Positions 9,442 to 19,388 of a stretch of DNA of 64,000 bases are shown piece after piece. The DNA is from Sugiyamaella lignohabitans (taxonomy: Eukaryota > Ascomycota > Dipodascomycetes > Dipodascales > Trichomonascaceae): NCBI RefSeq assembly GCF_001640025.1, contig NC_031672.1, forward strand, positions 1,798,001 through 1,862,000, read 5' to 3'. A program made the position numbers and the translations under genes. The number at the start of each line of letters is the position of its first letter. The first letter of the stretch is position 1. The notes below the pieces were generated by a model, which was not told the DNA's origin, did no database searches, and was given only the letters and a program-made list of their open reading frames with translations.

Positions 9442-9819
9442 ACGAAATTTTCACGAACCTCGTGTGCATGTTTTGTATGCAGGAATGGTACCCTGCGTTA
9501 TATGCCGGACCAGAGCAGTAGTACGACTTGGGGACTCAACGAACTTTAGTCTATTTGTTCCAGATTCAAATCACTGGCCATAACATATTTAGTTTCTTTC
9601 AGATTGAAATTAATAGTACAATAAATACCGACCGAGCATTGAGAGATTTGGTCGAGTCCTATATAAGCATGTAGAAACCTCACCCTTATCAGGCAGATAT
9701 TATGCAACGCGTGATAAATGGCGATTAGATTTGTCACTATCTGTAAGGCGATAATTTTATTGAAAATTATAAGATATCCACTGGAAAATTTGCCTGCTGT
9801 ATCTATCTGATCACAGTAC

Positions 9820-12699
9820 ATGTCATCATCAGCTAGAAGGCGACGAGTTCGGCGTGGCCTGGCCCCATCTACAGCCAGTACTCTGAATCTTGTTCTGGGA
9901 AGTGACAAGCCTCGTGCTGAATGCCCTTATCAAGAAATTTATCCTGATCTTGATGTCAGAATCCCATTGAAAGTTCAGTTTACAAAAGCTGATTTTAGAC
10001 CATCACGCGACGGTGATGATAGTGTGCATGAACGTGATCATAGTAATGATCATTTCACAGGAAACGAGAATGATATTAATGGCGAGAGGAATGTTCGAGG
10101 ACGCGCGATAGTCAAACGCAAAAGACGCACCAATGACGAGGTGTGGGGAACGCGTGACAAACCGGTAGTTTTGATATCGGGCCGCACTCGTCGTGGAGCA
10201 CTAGTAGATGATACCAGCGATGTAGGTACTAATGGTTCTGTGTCAGGTAATGATCTAAATGGACATGCTCAAGATGGCGAAATGAGTAGTCATGATGGTG
10301 CTGACACAAGTGATATTAATGGTGGAGAAGACGATGTTGAAGAAAATGAAGAAAATGATGATGGCAATAGAGAGAGTAATCACGATAATGAATACGACGA
10401 AGAAGAGACGAATGATGCTAGTCTCAAAGAAACTTCGAAAAGTACCGAACAGGCCCCAGATTCTGGTGCTAGACCAGCCAGGGTTACAAGGTCGAGCGTT
10501 AATAATACCAGCAGCAACCTTTCACAGAGTCCACTTCGACGGTCGTCGCGACGTTCTCATGTCAGTAATTATTATGCTCCTGTACTTCTACATCTAACAG
10601 GGGGTTCAAATGGCGGTAATAATGAATCTCCGGAACGAGCGACCTCAGCACCAGTTTTAAATTCAACCTCGGATCAAACAGATTCATCAAAATCTACAAA
10701 TCAATCGGATAAGAATTCTAATTTCCGTGTTTTACCGAATAACGATAAAAAGACGACGCCTGATATCAATGACAAATTGCTTATATCTGTGGGGTATAAA
10801 GAGTCAAATGTGTTCATTCTTCCTGATTCTTACATCAGGACATTTGTTGCCTTAGATCAGTCAACCATAAACGAAAGTGAAGAAAGCTATAACTCTAGTG
10901 ATAGCAACACAACGGTCCGGACAGGAAAAAAAGAGAGCACTTCATATTTCAACCCTGTAGAGTACGACATGGATGAACAAGATGAGCATTTTCTGAACCT
11001 GTTGAACAGTCGCAGAGAGAACCATATAATTAAACGACGACCACTGCCACCCATATCAAGAGAGCTTTTTGAGATCACTATGACACTTCTTGAAATTGAA
11101 TGGATGGAGATCGAGAAGCGCATGCCCGCGAAAAAGAAGACAATGGCTGGTAAAGACTCTCTTCTTCCTTCAGATGCCACTGAAACAGAGGAAAAGTGTG
11201 TTATTTGTGACGACTCCGAATGTGATAATAGTAATGCAATTGTGTTCTGTGATGGATGTGATATCGCAGTTCACCAAGACTGCTATGGTGTACCGTTTAT
11301 TCCTGAAGGCCAATGGCTTTGTCGGCAATGTACAGTTTCTCGAAGACTACGAGCTAGCTGTATATTCTGTCCTAACCGGTCAGGTGGGTTCAAACAGACA
11401 GACTCTCAGCATTGGGCCCATGTTCTATGCGCACTGTGGATTCCTGAGACGTCTGTCGCAAACATCTCGTACATGGAACCTATTATTGGAGTAGACAATA
11501 TTCCCAAGGGCAGACTCAAATTAAACTGCTACATTTGCAAACAAAAAGTGGGAGCCTGTATTCAGTGTGTCAATAAGAACTGTTTCCAAGCATTTCACCC
11601 TACATGTGCTAGGAGGGCTAAATTATATATGAAGATGGAAGCTGGTATTTTGGGAGCCGTTCATGATGTTGGCTCTATGATCACATATTGTGATAGACAC
11701 GGCCCACCAGCCTATAATGAGACTGTAGACGTCCGGCATCATCTTAAAGAGGCTCAAAGATATTACAGCGAGCTTCGTGAGAAACAAAATACATTTGCGT
11801 CTGGCACCGTTAAAAAAGCTACCACATCGACACCAGCAGCCACATCTTCTAAGGAGCCAAAATGGAGAACTGAAGAAGGCACACCAATCATTCCGAAGCT
11901 CATTGTCAACAAAGTGGCCTCTCGGATGATGAAGAAATTCGAGCTAGTGGAGTTTGTAGACCACTTTCTACTTGAAGTGTGCCGTTACTGGGCTCTCAAA
12001 CGAATGAAAAAGGGTGCCTCTTTGATAAAACGACTACAAATAGCACTCGAAGTTCAGCCGAAAAGATCGAGTGAGGGGATGTCGCCAGTGGATGTACGAG
12101 TGGATATTGCTACCAAGCGGCAGCTACTCAAGAAAATGGAGGTGTTAGTAATGGAAGCTAATAAAATATTGGAGAGAGAGACTCTCAAATCCGAACGAAC
12201 GGAAACTCAACATGAAGCCATGGATCTGGTGTACTTCCCCCATATCAATCTCATCCGGCGAATCTGGACTGACGTGCTACGGAAGTTTGCCATTCCCCTT
12301 TCTGTGTCGAAGAACTCACCCCTCTATGAAAAGCTTCTCAATCGTCAGTACACGTCCGTCGACGAGTTCTCCATAGATCTCGACAGTTTCCTTGCGGCCT
12401 TAACTCCACCGGTAACCAAACCCAAATGGCTTCAAACCAGACTGCGACAAGCCAAAGCCGCTGCCGATGCTCTTACAAACCACGAAACGGATGTTTCTGC
12501 TATCTTCGAAGTGGAGGCATCGGGTCTCGACATCCAGCGCGAAGAGTGGGCCGGAGCACGTGTGTTCCGCGAAATGAGTCCCATGTCCGACATTGACGAC
12601 TCTGAACTCCAATCACTCGAAACCGAGTCGCTGGAGTTCACACTTGATGCCAGCTCGCCCACTGCACACCGACGTCCGCCGAAAAAGCGAAGACGATGA
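9820..12699 (+). CDS. NTO1: NuA3 histone acetyltransferase subunit Nto1 (BRPF/PHD family)
   Basis: Nto1 is the PHD scaffold of the NuA3 histone H3 acetyltransferase complex. The single exon encodes 959 residues from an ATG at 9820. The N-terminal third is acidic and low in complexity. An EPL1-like segment precedes a PHD finger (about 460-505, CVICDDSECDNSN...CDGCDIAVHQDCYG) and an extended zinc-knuckle/PHD2 module (about 515-625) with the BRPF signature HWAHVLCALWIPE. A helical region follows (about 690-900). No bromodomain is present, as in S. cerevisiae Nto1 and unlike animal BRPF proteins. The C-terminus is basic (PPKKRRR), a possible nuclear signal. It converges on FAD1 across a paired GC palindrome. 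Confidence 0.93.
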   Translation: MSSSARRRRVRRGLAPSTASTLNLVLGSDKPRAECPYQEIYPDLDVRIPLKVQFTKADFRPSRDGDDSVHERDHSNDHFTGNENDINGERNVRGRAIVKRKRRTNDEVWGTRDKPVVLISGRTRRGALVDDTSDVGTNGSVSGNDLNGHAQDGEMSSHDGADTSDINGGEDDVEENEENDDGNRESNHDNEYDEEETNDASLKETSKSTEQAPDSGARPARVTRSSVNNTSSNLSQSPLRRSSRRSHVSNYYAPVLLHLTGGSNGGNNESPERATSAPVLNSTSDQTDSSKSTNQSDKNSNFRVLPNNDKKTTPDINDKLLISVGYKESNVFILPDSYIRTFVALDQSTINESEESYNSSDSNTTVRTGKKESTSYFNPVEYDMDEQDEHFLNLLNSRRENHIIKRRPLPPISRELFEITMTLLEIEWMEIEKRMPAKKKTMAGKDSLLPSDATETEEKCVICDDSECDNSNAIVFCDGCDIAVHQDCYGVPFIPEGQWLCRQCTVSRRLRASCIFCPNRSGGFKQTDSQHWAHVLCALWIPETSVANISYMEPIIGVDNIPKGRLKLNCYICKQKVGACIQCVNKNCFQAFHPTCARRAKLYMKMEAGILGAVHDVGSMITYCDRHGPPAYNETVDVRHHLKEAQRYYSELREKQNTFASGTVKKATTSTPAATSSKEPKWRTEEGTPIIPKLIVNKVASRMMKKFELVEFVDHFLLEVCRYWALKRMKKGASLIKRLQIALEVQPKRSSEGMSPVDVRVDIATKRQLLKKMEVLVMEANKILERETLKSERTETQHEAMDLVYFPHINLIRRIWTDVLRKFAIPLSVSKNSPLYEKLLNRQYTSVDEFSIDLDSFLAALTPPVTKPKWLQTRLRQAKAAADALTNHETDVSAIFEVEASGLDIQREEWAGARVFREMSPMSDIDDSELQSLETESLEFTLDASSPTAHRRPPKKRRR

Positions 12700-12752
12700 C
12701 AGATATGATTTACGATAATGACCTAATTTATTATTTCTTACTTTCGCTAAGC

Positions 12753-12940
12753 TGCCTCCGGCGGCTGGGGCTTCGCCCCAGACCCCGCTGCTCCTCTCGC
12801 TCCGCTCGAGTCGTGCTTACGGGGTGTCAATAACTGATCACTCTGAACAGATATAAAAAGAACCTTGGGGCCCGACAACCGACTCGAGCGGAGCGAGAGG
12901 AGCAGCGGGGTCTGGGGCGGAGCCCCAGCCGCCGGAGGCA
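12753..12940. repeat. GC palindrome 4 (paired arms, 188 bp)
   Basis: A forward 61-bp arm (12753-12813) and a reverse 61-bp arm (12880-12940) lie around a 66-bp spacer. Both end in the GAGTCG type. The element fills the gap between convergent NTO1 (stop 12699) and FAD1 (stop 12978). Confidence 0.95.
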
Positions 12941-12977
12941 GCGAGGGAAAGCAGGAAATACCGTCTATAAATAGGAT

Positions 12978-14000
12978 TTAATGTCTACCCGACCGCTCTT
13001 TATCGTCGTCTACGAGGTCGTATGCCGGCCGGAATGTGGGTTTGCCGGACTCGTCGACCTGGCCCGTTTCTAGATATGGGTTCTTAGCTGTGTTGTTGGT
13101 CCCTCCAAGGGAGGTATATCCCTGGTCGTACAGGGGACAGTAGGGGATCTCCAGAGAGCGAAGGAAGTCCCAGACTTCAACAAAATGCCATTCAAGGACT
13201 GGGTGTACTCGAACAAAATCGGGCCATCCGTGGTCCGTGCGTTGAATGTATTTCAGCTCACTGCCGTACGGGTCGGCTCTTCTGATGCCTACTAAAATGC
13301 TCTTTATGGTGGGTCTGTCTCGTAGATACCCTTCGAAAGCCTGTTTCATAGCCATCTGTGTACACACAGACTCGAGACCGTATCTTTGGCTACATTCAGC
13401 CACAAACTGATCCACCTCTGGGAATGAGTTCTCCGAATGGACGTATACTGAGGGGATATGCTTTAGTGACTTCAATGGTGGCGTGGTACCATCTGTCTTC
13501 TTATATGAGTAGTAAAGAGTAGCCAGGAATATCACCAGCATCACCAGACAGTCTTTACCACCGTTGAAAGATAATGCAATTTCGTTTATACTGAGGTTTG
13601 TTAGTTAAAAACGTTCGCATGAAAAAATATTGGGTACCCTGTGATTGGGAGACTTTCCATAGTCAATTTCACGACTTCGTTTTGTAATCAAGTAGCATAG
13701 GCTCTAAACAGAGAGCACCCGAGAGGAATATTCGAGATAGACTTACTCATGTTGCCTGAGAGCATCCTCGACTATGGATATGCTGAGTCGAACCTGCTTT
13801 TGGCCCGAGATACGGGTCTCAGGATGCTTTGATTTCGAGGGATCACTGGCCAGATATTTATCAACTAGAGAAGCAGCTTGCTCACAAATTGATACCATCC
13901 CGGACTCAAGTACTTCTGAAGCTATGGTTCGGGTTGATCCAGCTGGTAATTCTTTGATGGCTGAGGAGGCAGCTGTTACACTGGCGCTATCTGTAGTCAT
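12978..14000 (-). CDS. FAD1: FAD synthase (FMN adenylyltransferase)
   Basis: This enzyme makes FAD from FMN and ATP. Exon 1 is 14000-13747 and exon 2 is 13590-12978, giving 288 residues (S. cerevisiae Fad1 has 306). The 156-bp intron starts GTAAGT and ends TTAACTAACAAACCTCAG. The PAPS-reductase-like ATP-pyrophosphatase fold shows the PP-loop SFNGGKDCLVMLV, encoded across the start of exon 2, then the Fad1 motifs GIRRADPYG, DFVRVHPVLEW and PYCPLYDQGYTSLGG. The ATG at 14000 starts MTTDSASVTAASS. All key motifs are present. It probably acts in the cytosol. Confidence 0.94.
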
Positions 14001-14873
14001 CCTCTTAATCTAAATCAGACCAGGTCGGATCTGAAAACAAGACAAAATTCTCAAAAATAAATGAATAATAGTTGGATCCACGTATCTATCTATCTGGGTA
14101 TTCGGGTTCCGGGTCAAAGTGGCGGTCCTAAAGCTGGCTGACAGTTTATCCGAGACTCGCAGCGGAATAGTTGCAGTGGTCTTGGTCTGAGTATAAGCAA
14201 TATATATATATTTAGTGAAAGGACCAAGTTTGAAATTGAGAAATGAACAATAAATTCATCTACCAAGTGGGATGGATTTGATAGTATATGGTTGCAGATC
14301 TGGGGAAAGATTACGAGATGTAACTCGGTTAAATGCCGGTGATGGCTCGGTATATGGTGCCGTATGTGAACAGATATCTCGGAAGCTGCATGAACATGAC
14401 ATTAGTCTGGATCAGTAAGCCGTATGGAGTAAACGTTTAGCCGAGATTAATTATTATATACATAATTATTTTATCTGATCTGGAAAGGTAGAAATTGAGT
14501 TCTAGGATTAGAATTCTGTTTTCTTGTCATTTCATGGGCAGTAGGTGGTGTGACATTCTTCACACTAAGAAGTTGCTTTATAGTGGGGGGTACCCACATT
14601 CCAGGGGAATCTAATTATGAATATGTTTATATATATATATATATTAAATATGGAAAATGTTTATCACACGAAGCTATCCGAAGATCAAAAAAAATTGAAT
14701 TGTAAACAGGTCATTATCATTAAATATTATATACAAAGGCCATCAGAAGTAGAATCAGCTTGAAAACGTCATCATGCCAAGCTATAAATAAATTAGCTTT
14801 AGACTAGCTAAAATCGTATCATACCGCCCAGCTTAGATTACATATTGGCATGCCCATTTATTGCAAGATTTCA
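14001..14873. other. Intergenic region, no gene seen
   Basis: This AT-rich stretch between FAD1 and the MTF2-like gene includes short TA runs (14200-14214, 14629-14646). I see no ORF, RNA gene or GC palindrome. Confidence 0.5.
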
Positions 14874-16268
14874 TCAAGCTACAAATGGCAAGGTAAAACC
14901 TTCGAGGGAAGCAAGCGTTGCCGTGATACGTAGTCGATACTGGTTTAATTTACGAACACGTTCATCGTCTTCTTCTGTCCAAAGAGGAACACCATTAATA
15001 CCGAGGATACCATGCTTAGCATCAATAGAGTCTCTAGATATGTTGCCAAGAATGTCGACGGTACGATTGTTGCCTTGGACAGCATTGACGTGCATCTCGG
15101 ACACAAGCGATTCTACAGCATACAAGTCTCGGAAAAACTCCCAGCGAATTTGAAGCATCTCATTGTATACATCTACTGAGCATGCACAGGCGTAAAATTC
15201 TATGCCCACTCTTTTCGAAAGTTCAAAAAGACAAATGGCTTCTGAGGGGTCGTCAAATGAGGAGCATAGAACAGACATGCATTTGACAAGATAAAACGGT
15301 AGGTACTCTTTAGTTAATGGTGGTTCTAGTGGATTCACTGGGGATGTTAAGTTAGTTGATGCAGTAATTTGAGACGTACTGGCATCGGCAGCTTCTGATG
15401 ATGAGTTGCTGCCAAGCCCATTCGATATAGACTCTGGGGTAAATCTTTCTGTAATGTGTTTAACATAATAATCGACCACTTCCTGATCGGTTTCCAAACT
15501 GTCAATATAGTCAAGCACAGGTGAAATATGCGATAATAGTCGTTCTTTTTCTTGTTGTTGAATTTGCAAGCTCTTCGATTGATTTCGTTCACCGGCATCT
15601 TTTTGAATCAAGGATCCATATGAGAGAGGCATTTTACGAACGTCTTCAGTAGCAATTTCTAGTTTGACATTTGGCAGATGTCTAGAGCCACCAAATAATG
15701 GAGAGCTATTTTCATGAGCTGTGCTAGAAGTCGATGCTGAAGATGCCAATTTTTCCAGATTATCGTTACTTTCAAAAAGAGCTTGAAGACTGGATGTGAC
15801 TGATTTAGTAGATCCTTCCGAAGAAGTTCCAACGCTACCTTTTCGTCGTTGTTGTTTAGAATTATTCCTGTCTCGTTGGTAGAGAATTGAATCGAGGATC
15901 TTGGTAAATATCAATCTTTCCTTTTCAGTTGTGGTTGTGCCATCGTTTTCCGACTGAAATGGTCTTTGAACATGGAATGTATTTTCAGAAACATGAGTAT
16001 CTCCATCTACGCCATTGCTAGGATTATTCAACGGTTCTGAAAATAAATCCACCGTACCTTTAGATTTACTAGTTGAAGAAGTTCTGTTGTAATCCCATGG
16101 CTTGGCGGTTTCTTCCTCTTCGTCTTCAAGAGAATTCTTCAAACTTTTCCATGGTACACTTCGCGGGTATAAGCGTGACGGCCCCGAATGGATGAAGCGG
16201 GTTACTCCACATCCACCAAGACAAAAATTAAAAGCAGTTCTCGAGAGAAACGGCCGATGTAATGACAT
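14874..16268 (-). CDS. MTF2: Mtf2-like mitochondrial RNA-processing/translation factor
   Basis: The 464-residue protein has an Arg- and Ser-rich start free of acidic residues (MSLHRPFLSRTAFNF), fitting a mitochondrial targeting signal. Its C-terminal half resembles the Mtf2 domain: TKEYLPFYLVKCMSVLCSSF, an FYACACSVDVYNEML block, then NGVPLWTEEDDERVRKLNQY near the end. S. cerevisiae Mtf2/Nam1 couples mitochondrial mRNA maturation to translation by binding the mitochondrial RNA polymerase. The middle is Ser/Asn-rich and disordered. The assignment rests on the C-terminal domain and is probable rather than certain. Start is ATG at 16268, stop TGA at 14874. Confidence 0.7.
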   Translation of the reverse strand: MSLHRPFLSRTAFNFCLGGCGVTRFIHSGPSRLYPRSVPWKSLKNSLEDEEEETAKPWDYNRTSSTSKSKGTVDLFSEPLNNPSNGVDGDTHVSENTFHVQRPFQSENDGTTTTEKERLIFTKILDSILYQRDRNNSKQQRRKGSVGTSSEGSTKSVTSSLQALFESNDNLEKLASSASTSSTAHENSSPLFGGSRHLPNVKLEIATEDVRKMPLSYGSLIQKDAGERNQSKSLQIQQQEKERLLSHISPVLDYIDSLETDQEVVDYYVKHITERFTPESISNGLGSNSSSEAADASTSQITASTNLTSPVNPLEPPLTKEYLPFYLVKCMSVLCSSFDDPSEAICLFELSKRVGIEFYACACSVDVYNEMLQIRWEFFRDLYAVESLVSEMHVNAVQGNNRTVDILGNISRDSIDAKHGILGINGVPLWTEEDDERVRKLNQYRLRITATLASLEGFTLPFVA

Positions 16269-17399
16269 TAGAGATCAAATCAGAGATAATTGACTAACTT
16301 TCGAAAATATAAAATTCTAGATCTACTCTCTGATCTGAAAATAGCCTAACCCTATTCATCCTGCATGTTCGTGCAAGTTCAGAATCTTGCAAATGCAAAA
16401 TATATTCTTAATATTAGCTCTTTTTCTGTAAAAATGCTACATTTATGATTGTTGAACTAAGCTGGAGACTTGAAATGTGCATCAGATGGTTCAGCTAGTT
16501 TTCTGGTCCATTTTAAATTCACAGAAAAAATCAATATCATCCATATCAATTTATGCAGTGACATGTAGGACACATGCATTATATGTTAACGAAAAGTCCA
16601 TATGTTTTTAAAAAAGTTCAGGCTTGTAATTAATTCCTGTGCCATGAAGGTTGTCATTGGCTGGTTATAGCTCAGCTAATTTCATCACCCTTTTTAACTG
16701 TTCTTCTCTTTAGCTACACAACTCTAATGTTAATCAGGAGATGGGTGGTGAATTTTGAAATGTTAGAGAGCTCTAACTCTGGATAGTGGAACTAAACGTT
16801 ACGTAAAACAAACTGAAGCAAGTATCAAGAATACAGTTTGAATAAGTTTTATTTTAGGTAAAGTTAATCATCAAGCCAGACATTTGAGGCTGATCCCATT
16901 GAAGGCATTATTCATGTGTCTCGTCAACTACAGCGGGCCAAACCTACTTCACAACAGAGTCCACTGGTCTAATTTGTACGTCATAAACTATTAAATATAT
17001 TACTTGCAATTTTTGGAAATTTATAATTGACCTTAAATATTAATTTTTGGGGACTAGCAACAGGAGCATCAGCGATTTACAACAATTATCAGGGGAGACA
17101 ATTATGCATGAACCCATGCAGGGTCAGAGGATCTCTGCATTTGAAAATTGCACCAGATATGGGCACTGTGCTAATTGTTTTTTACCATATATTATCAACC
17201 TGGAAACCTTCTTCCAGACCGAAAGCAAGCGATTAATACTTACAAGAGATCTCGGGGGCAGAAATTCGTCTGTCGTTCTAAGATATACAGTCTCAGTGAC
17301 TGTGCTACACAGACAACACCTGGGTTAGCAGGTCCCCAGCTTTCGATAATTTAGGATATATGGCTGTTTTTTATTGCTTAATAAATGAATTTATTTTCA
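16269..17399. other. Intergenic region, no gene seen
   Basis: These 1,131 AT-rich bases contain only short ORFs with no protein-like composition. They hold the MTF2 promoter and the PEX14 3' flank (AATAAATGAA just after the PEX14 stop on the opposite side). Confidence 0.5.
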
Positions 17400-18440
17400 T
17401 TATGACGATGATGATGCAGAGGTTGCTGCGAGCTGCCAAGCAGGAATTCCAGGTCTGGTAGTTCCGGCGACCGGAGAAGTTCCTACGGTTGACGGGGATG
17501 ATGCACTGGGCTGTTCAGAGGAAGGTGCTCTTGTATGACCACTGGAACTCGGAATTGGAGGTACAGGGAAAGAAGGAGGAACCGAAGGAGCTGCAGAAGA
17601 TGCTAATGGTTTCTGTACTGGCGATGTTGAAGAGGATGCTCCTGCTGGTAAAGGCGACGATGCTGTAATTGGTTTGGATATAAAGGAGGGCACTGATGAT
17701 GCTGGAGGTGGTCCACTTGAGCTACCAGTGGTCTTTATGCGATTGGAAATCAGTTGTTTCAATGATTTGAGCTCGTCTTGTAGTTCCTGGAGCGCTTTGT
17801 CCTGCAATTCTCTGTGTTTATCAACGGCTTTAGGAAGCGATTCTTTGATGCTATAAACATGAGACTTGATTAGATCAACATCTGACTCGATATTCTGTGC
17901 TTGGCCCTTTACAGTTTCAATTGCGTCGTGAGCCTCTTGGATCATAGATGAAAATTGTTCTTTTCGTTTAGCCTCCTCTTCCTTGATCTCGTTTGTGTCC
18001 TTCTGTAGCTGTTCCAGCAGGGTTTCTGTTCTGGCAAATTCAACTTCTAATGCTGACTTGTCTGCTTCTAGAGAAGAGGGAGTAGCTGGCAATATCATTG
18101 GCAAAATGTATCGTTTCGAAACTTCGTAAATGCCATAAGCTACTCCCACGCTTACAGTAGCCATGATAAAATGGTCTTTCCAGTCTCTTTCTGGGATTGA
18201 AGGTGGAAGAGACAATGGCGGCGGTAGTTGAGGACCATTTGAATATGACACTGGACTGTTACTGTTTGTTGAAGTTGTTTTCTGTGATCCTGCTTGTTCG
18301 TTCTGGCGAAGCGCTTCTTCGATCTCTTCCTTGGTCAGCCCTTTGGACTCTAAAAACTCGACCCGTTTGGCCAGACTGGCACCAGCCACTTCCGGGTCAT
18401 TCAGAAACGTAATCGCGGATCTCACTAACTCGTCTCTCAT
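17400..18440 (-). CDS. PEX14: Peroxisomal membrane docking protein Pex14
   Basis: Pex14 forms the docking complex for cargo-loaded Pex5 at the peroxisome. The 346-residue protein begins with the conserved Pex5/Pex19-binding domain (residues 1-45: RDELVRSAITFLNDPEV, KRVEFLESKGLTKEEIEEAL). A hydrophobic segment follows at about 88-116 (FIMATVSVGVAYGIYEVSKR), then a coiled coil (about 125-235) rich in Glu, Lys and Leu, and a Pro/Ser-rich tail. Length and domain order match yeast Pex14. Start is ATG at 18440, stop TAA at 17400. No intron is seen. Confidence 0.95.
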   Translation of the reverse strand: MRDELVRSAITFLNDPEVAGASLAKRVEFLESKGLTKEEIEEALRQNEQAGSQKTTSTNSNSPVSYSNGPQLPPPLSLPPSIPERDWKDHFIMATVSVGVAYGIYEVSKRYILPMILPATPSSLEADKSALEVEFARTETLLEQLQKDTNEIKEEEAKRKEQFSSMIQEAHDAIETVKGQAQNIESDVDLIKSHVYSIKESLPKAVDKHRELQDKALQELQDELKSLKQLISNRIKTTGSSSGPPPASSVPSFISKPITASSPLPAGASSSTSPVQKPLASSAAPSVPPSFPVPPIPSSSGHTRAPSSEQPSASSPSTVGTSPVAGTTRPGIPAWQLAATSASSSS

Positions 18441-18849
18441 TTCCTACAAAATTCGATGAGAAACTATTGACCCGTTATCGCAAAATCGCTAGCGAGAGAT
18501 TATGTCTGCCGCCAGTCATTTCTGTACATTTTGAGAAAGTGCATGCGACCGTTAGACGGCTAGCGAGATCGCCCTTTCTCCAATCTGGATCTGATCTGAT
18601 CTGGATCGTGAAATTTAATTTAAAAACAGCAGACATATTCAAATCTTCCGCTAAAAACTTCTTCTTAGTAGATTCCGCGTTACGATGGTAGTCAAATTTT
18701 TCTTACCATTTCAGTTTCCTTATATAAACCAATGGGTTCCTACCTCCCATAGCACGTTTGCGACACATTTAACCGCTTCATGCACTGTCGAGACATGGTC
18801 TCCTTCCACGCACTCTCTGTCCTACCGTGACATTGTGATTTGAAATTGC
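18441..18849. other. Intergenic region upstream of PEX14
   Basis: The PEX14 promoter side lies here. No gene is seen. Confidence 0.4.
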
Positions 18850-19053
18850 GCCTCCGGCGGCTGGGGCTCCGCCCCAGACCCCAATGCTCCTCTCGCTCCG
18901 CTCGAGTCGGGTGTCGGGAGCAGGCAATTCGCGGTCAGAACTCCCCAGCACCATCCAAACCGTCTCCCCAAACAAACCCCGTCCCAGACGCCCGACTCGA
19001 GCGAAGCGAGAGGAGCAGCGGGGTCTGGGGCGGAGCCCCAGCCGCCGGAGGCA
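18850..19053. repeat. GC palindrome 5 (paired arms, 204 bp)
   Basis: The forward arm is 18850-18909 (first T missing) and the reverse arm 18993-19053. The inner flanks are also partly palindromic (GGGTGTCGGG versus CAGACGCCC). The copy lies 62 bp upstream of the tRNA gene. Confidence 0.95.
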
Positions 19054-19115
19054 TCGCCACGACTACAATTGGACCCTGAATAAAGGCCGATTTGGCGGTG
19101 GCTAGCATCCAACGA

Positions 19116-19199
19116 GGTTTCATAGTGTAGCTGGTTATCACTGCGGTCTCTGAAACATTCAAGAAATCCGCCGACCCGAGTTCGAATCTCGGTGAGACC
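19116..19199 (+). tRNA. tQ(CUG): tRNA-Gln(CUG) with a 12-nt intron
   Basis: The 84-nt gene folds as a tRNA. Acceptor arms are GGTTTCA/TGAGACC, the D arm is GTGTAGCTGGTTATCAC, and the T arm is CCGAG-TTCGAAT-CTCGG. The anticodon loop CTCTGA places CTG at 19150-19152, matching the CTCTGAA loop of yeast tRNA-Gln(CUG). A 12-nt intron (19154-19165) sits at the usual 37/38 position. The anticodon stem GCGGT/TCCGC has a T:T mismatch next to the loop. The mature length is 72 nt. The internal A box (TAGTGTAGCTGG) and B box (AGTTCGAATCT) are present. Confidence 0.9.
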
Positions 19200-19200
19200 T

Positions 19201-19206
19201 TTTTTG
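19201..19206 (+). terminator. Pol III terminator of tRNA-Gln
   Basis: Six T residues follow the tRNA 3' end by one base, the standard RNA polymerase III stop. Confidence 0.85.
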
Positions 19207-19290
19207 CCGTCCAGGACTTGGTAACGGTCTATTTTTTATCACTTTGGCTTTTATAAATACTATAATTACAGGAGCTGACGGCCGGGGGCC

Positions 19291-19351
19291 TGCCTCCGGC
19301 GGCTGGGGCTCCGCCCCAGACCCCGCTGCTCCTCTCGCTTCGCTCGAGTCG
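19291..19351 (+). repeat. GC palindrome 6 (single 61-bp arm)
   Basis: This intact forward arm runs from TGCCTCCGG to GAGTCG. It ends 37 bp from the TFC6 stop codon, in the 3' flank, and lies downstream of the tRNA gene. Confidence 0.95.
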
Positions 19352-19388
19352 GGCGTGGGGCCGGAAGTGACAGGGGAGATGAGAAGTT

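Larger units (their letters stand above)
9038..9819. other. Intergenic region upstream of PRP11 and NTO1
   Basis: This divergent promoter region contains one GC palindrome arm (9244-9303) and an uninterrupted TA repeat (9405-9439). No gene is seen. Confidence 0.5.

Noticed and set aside
9441..9480. Shared sequence with 60438-60500 (GTGTGCATGTTTTGT and CACGAACCTCGT)
   Set aside because: Two short matches in different relative orientation. Too short to claim a repeat family without a genome search.
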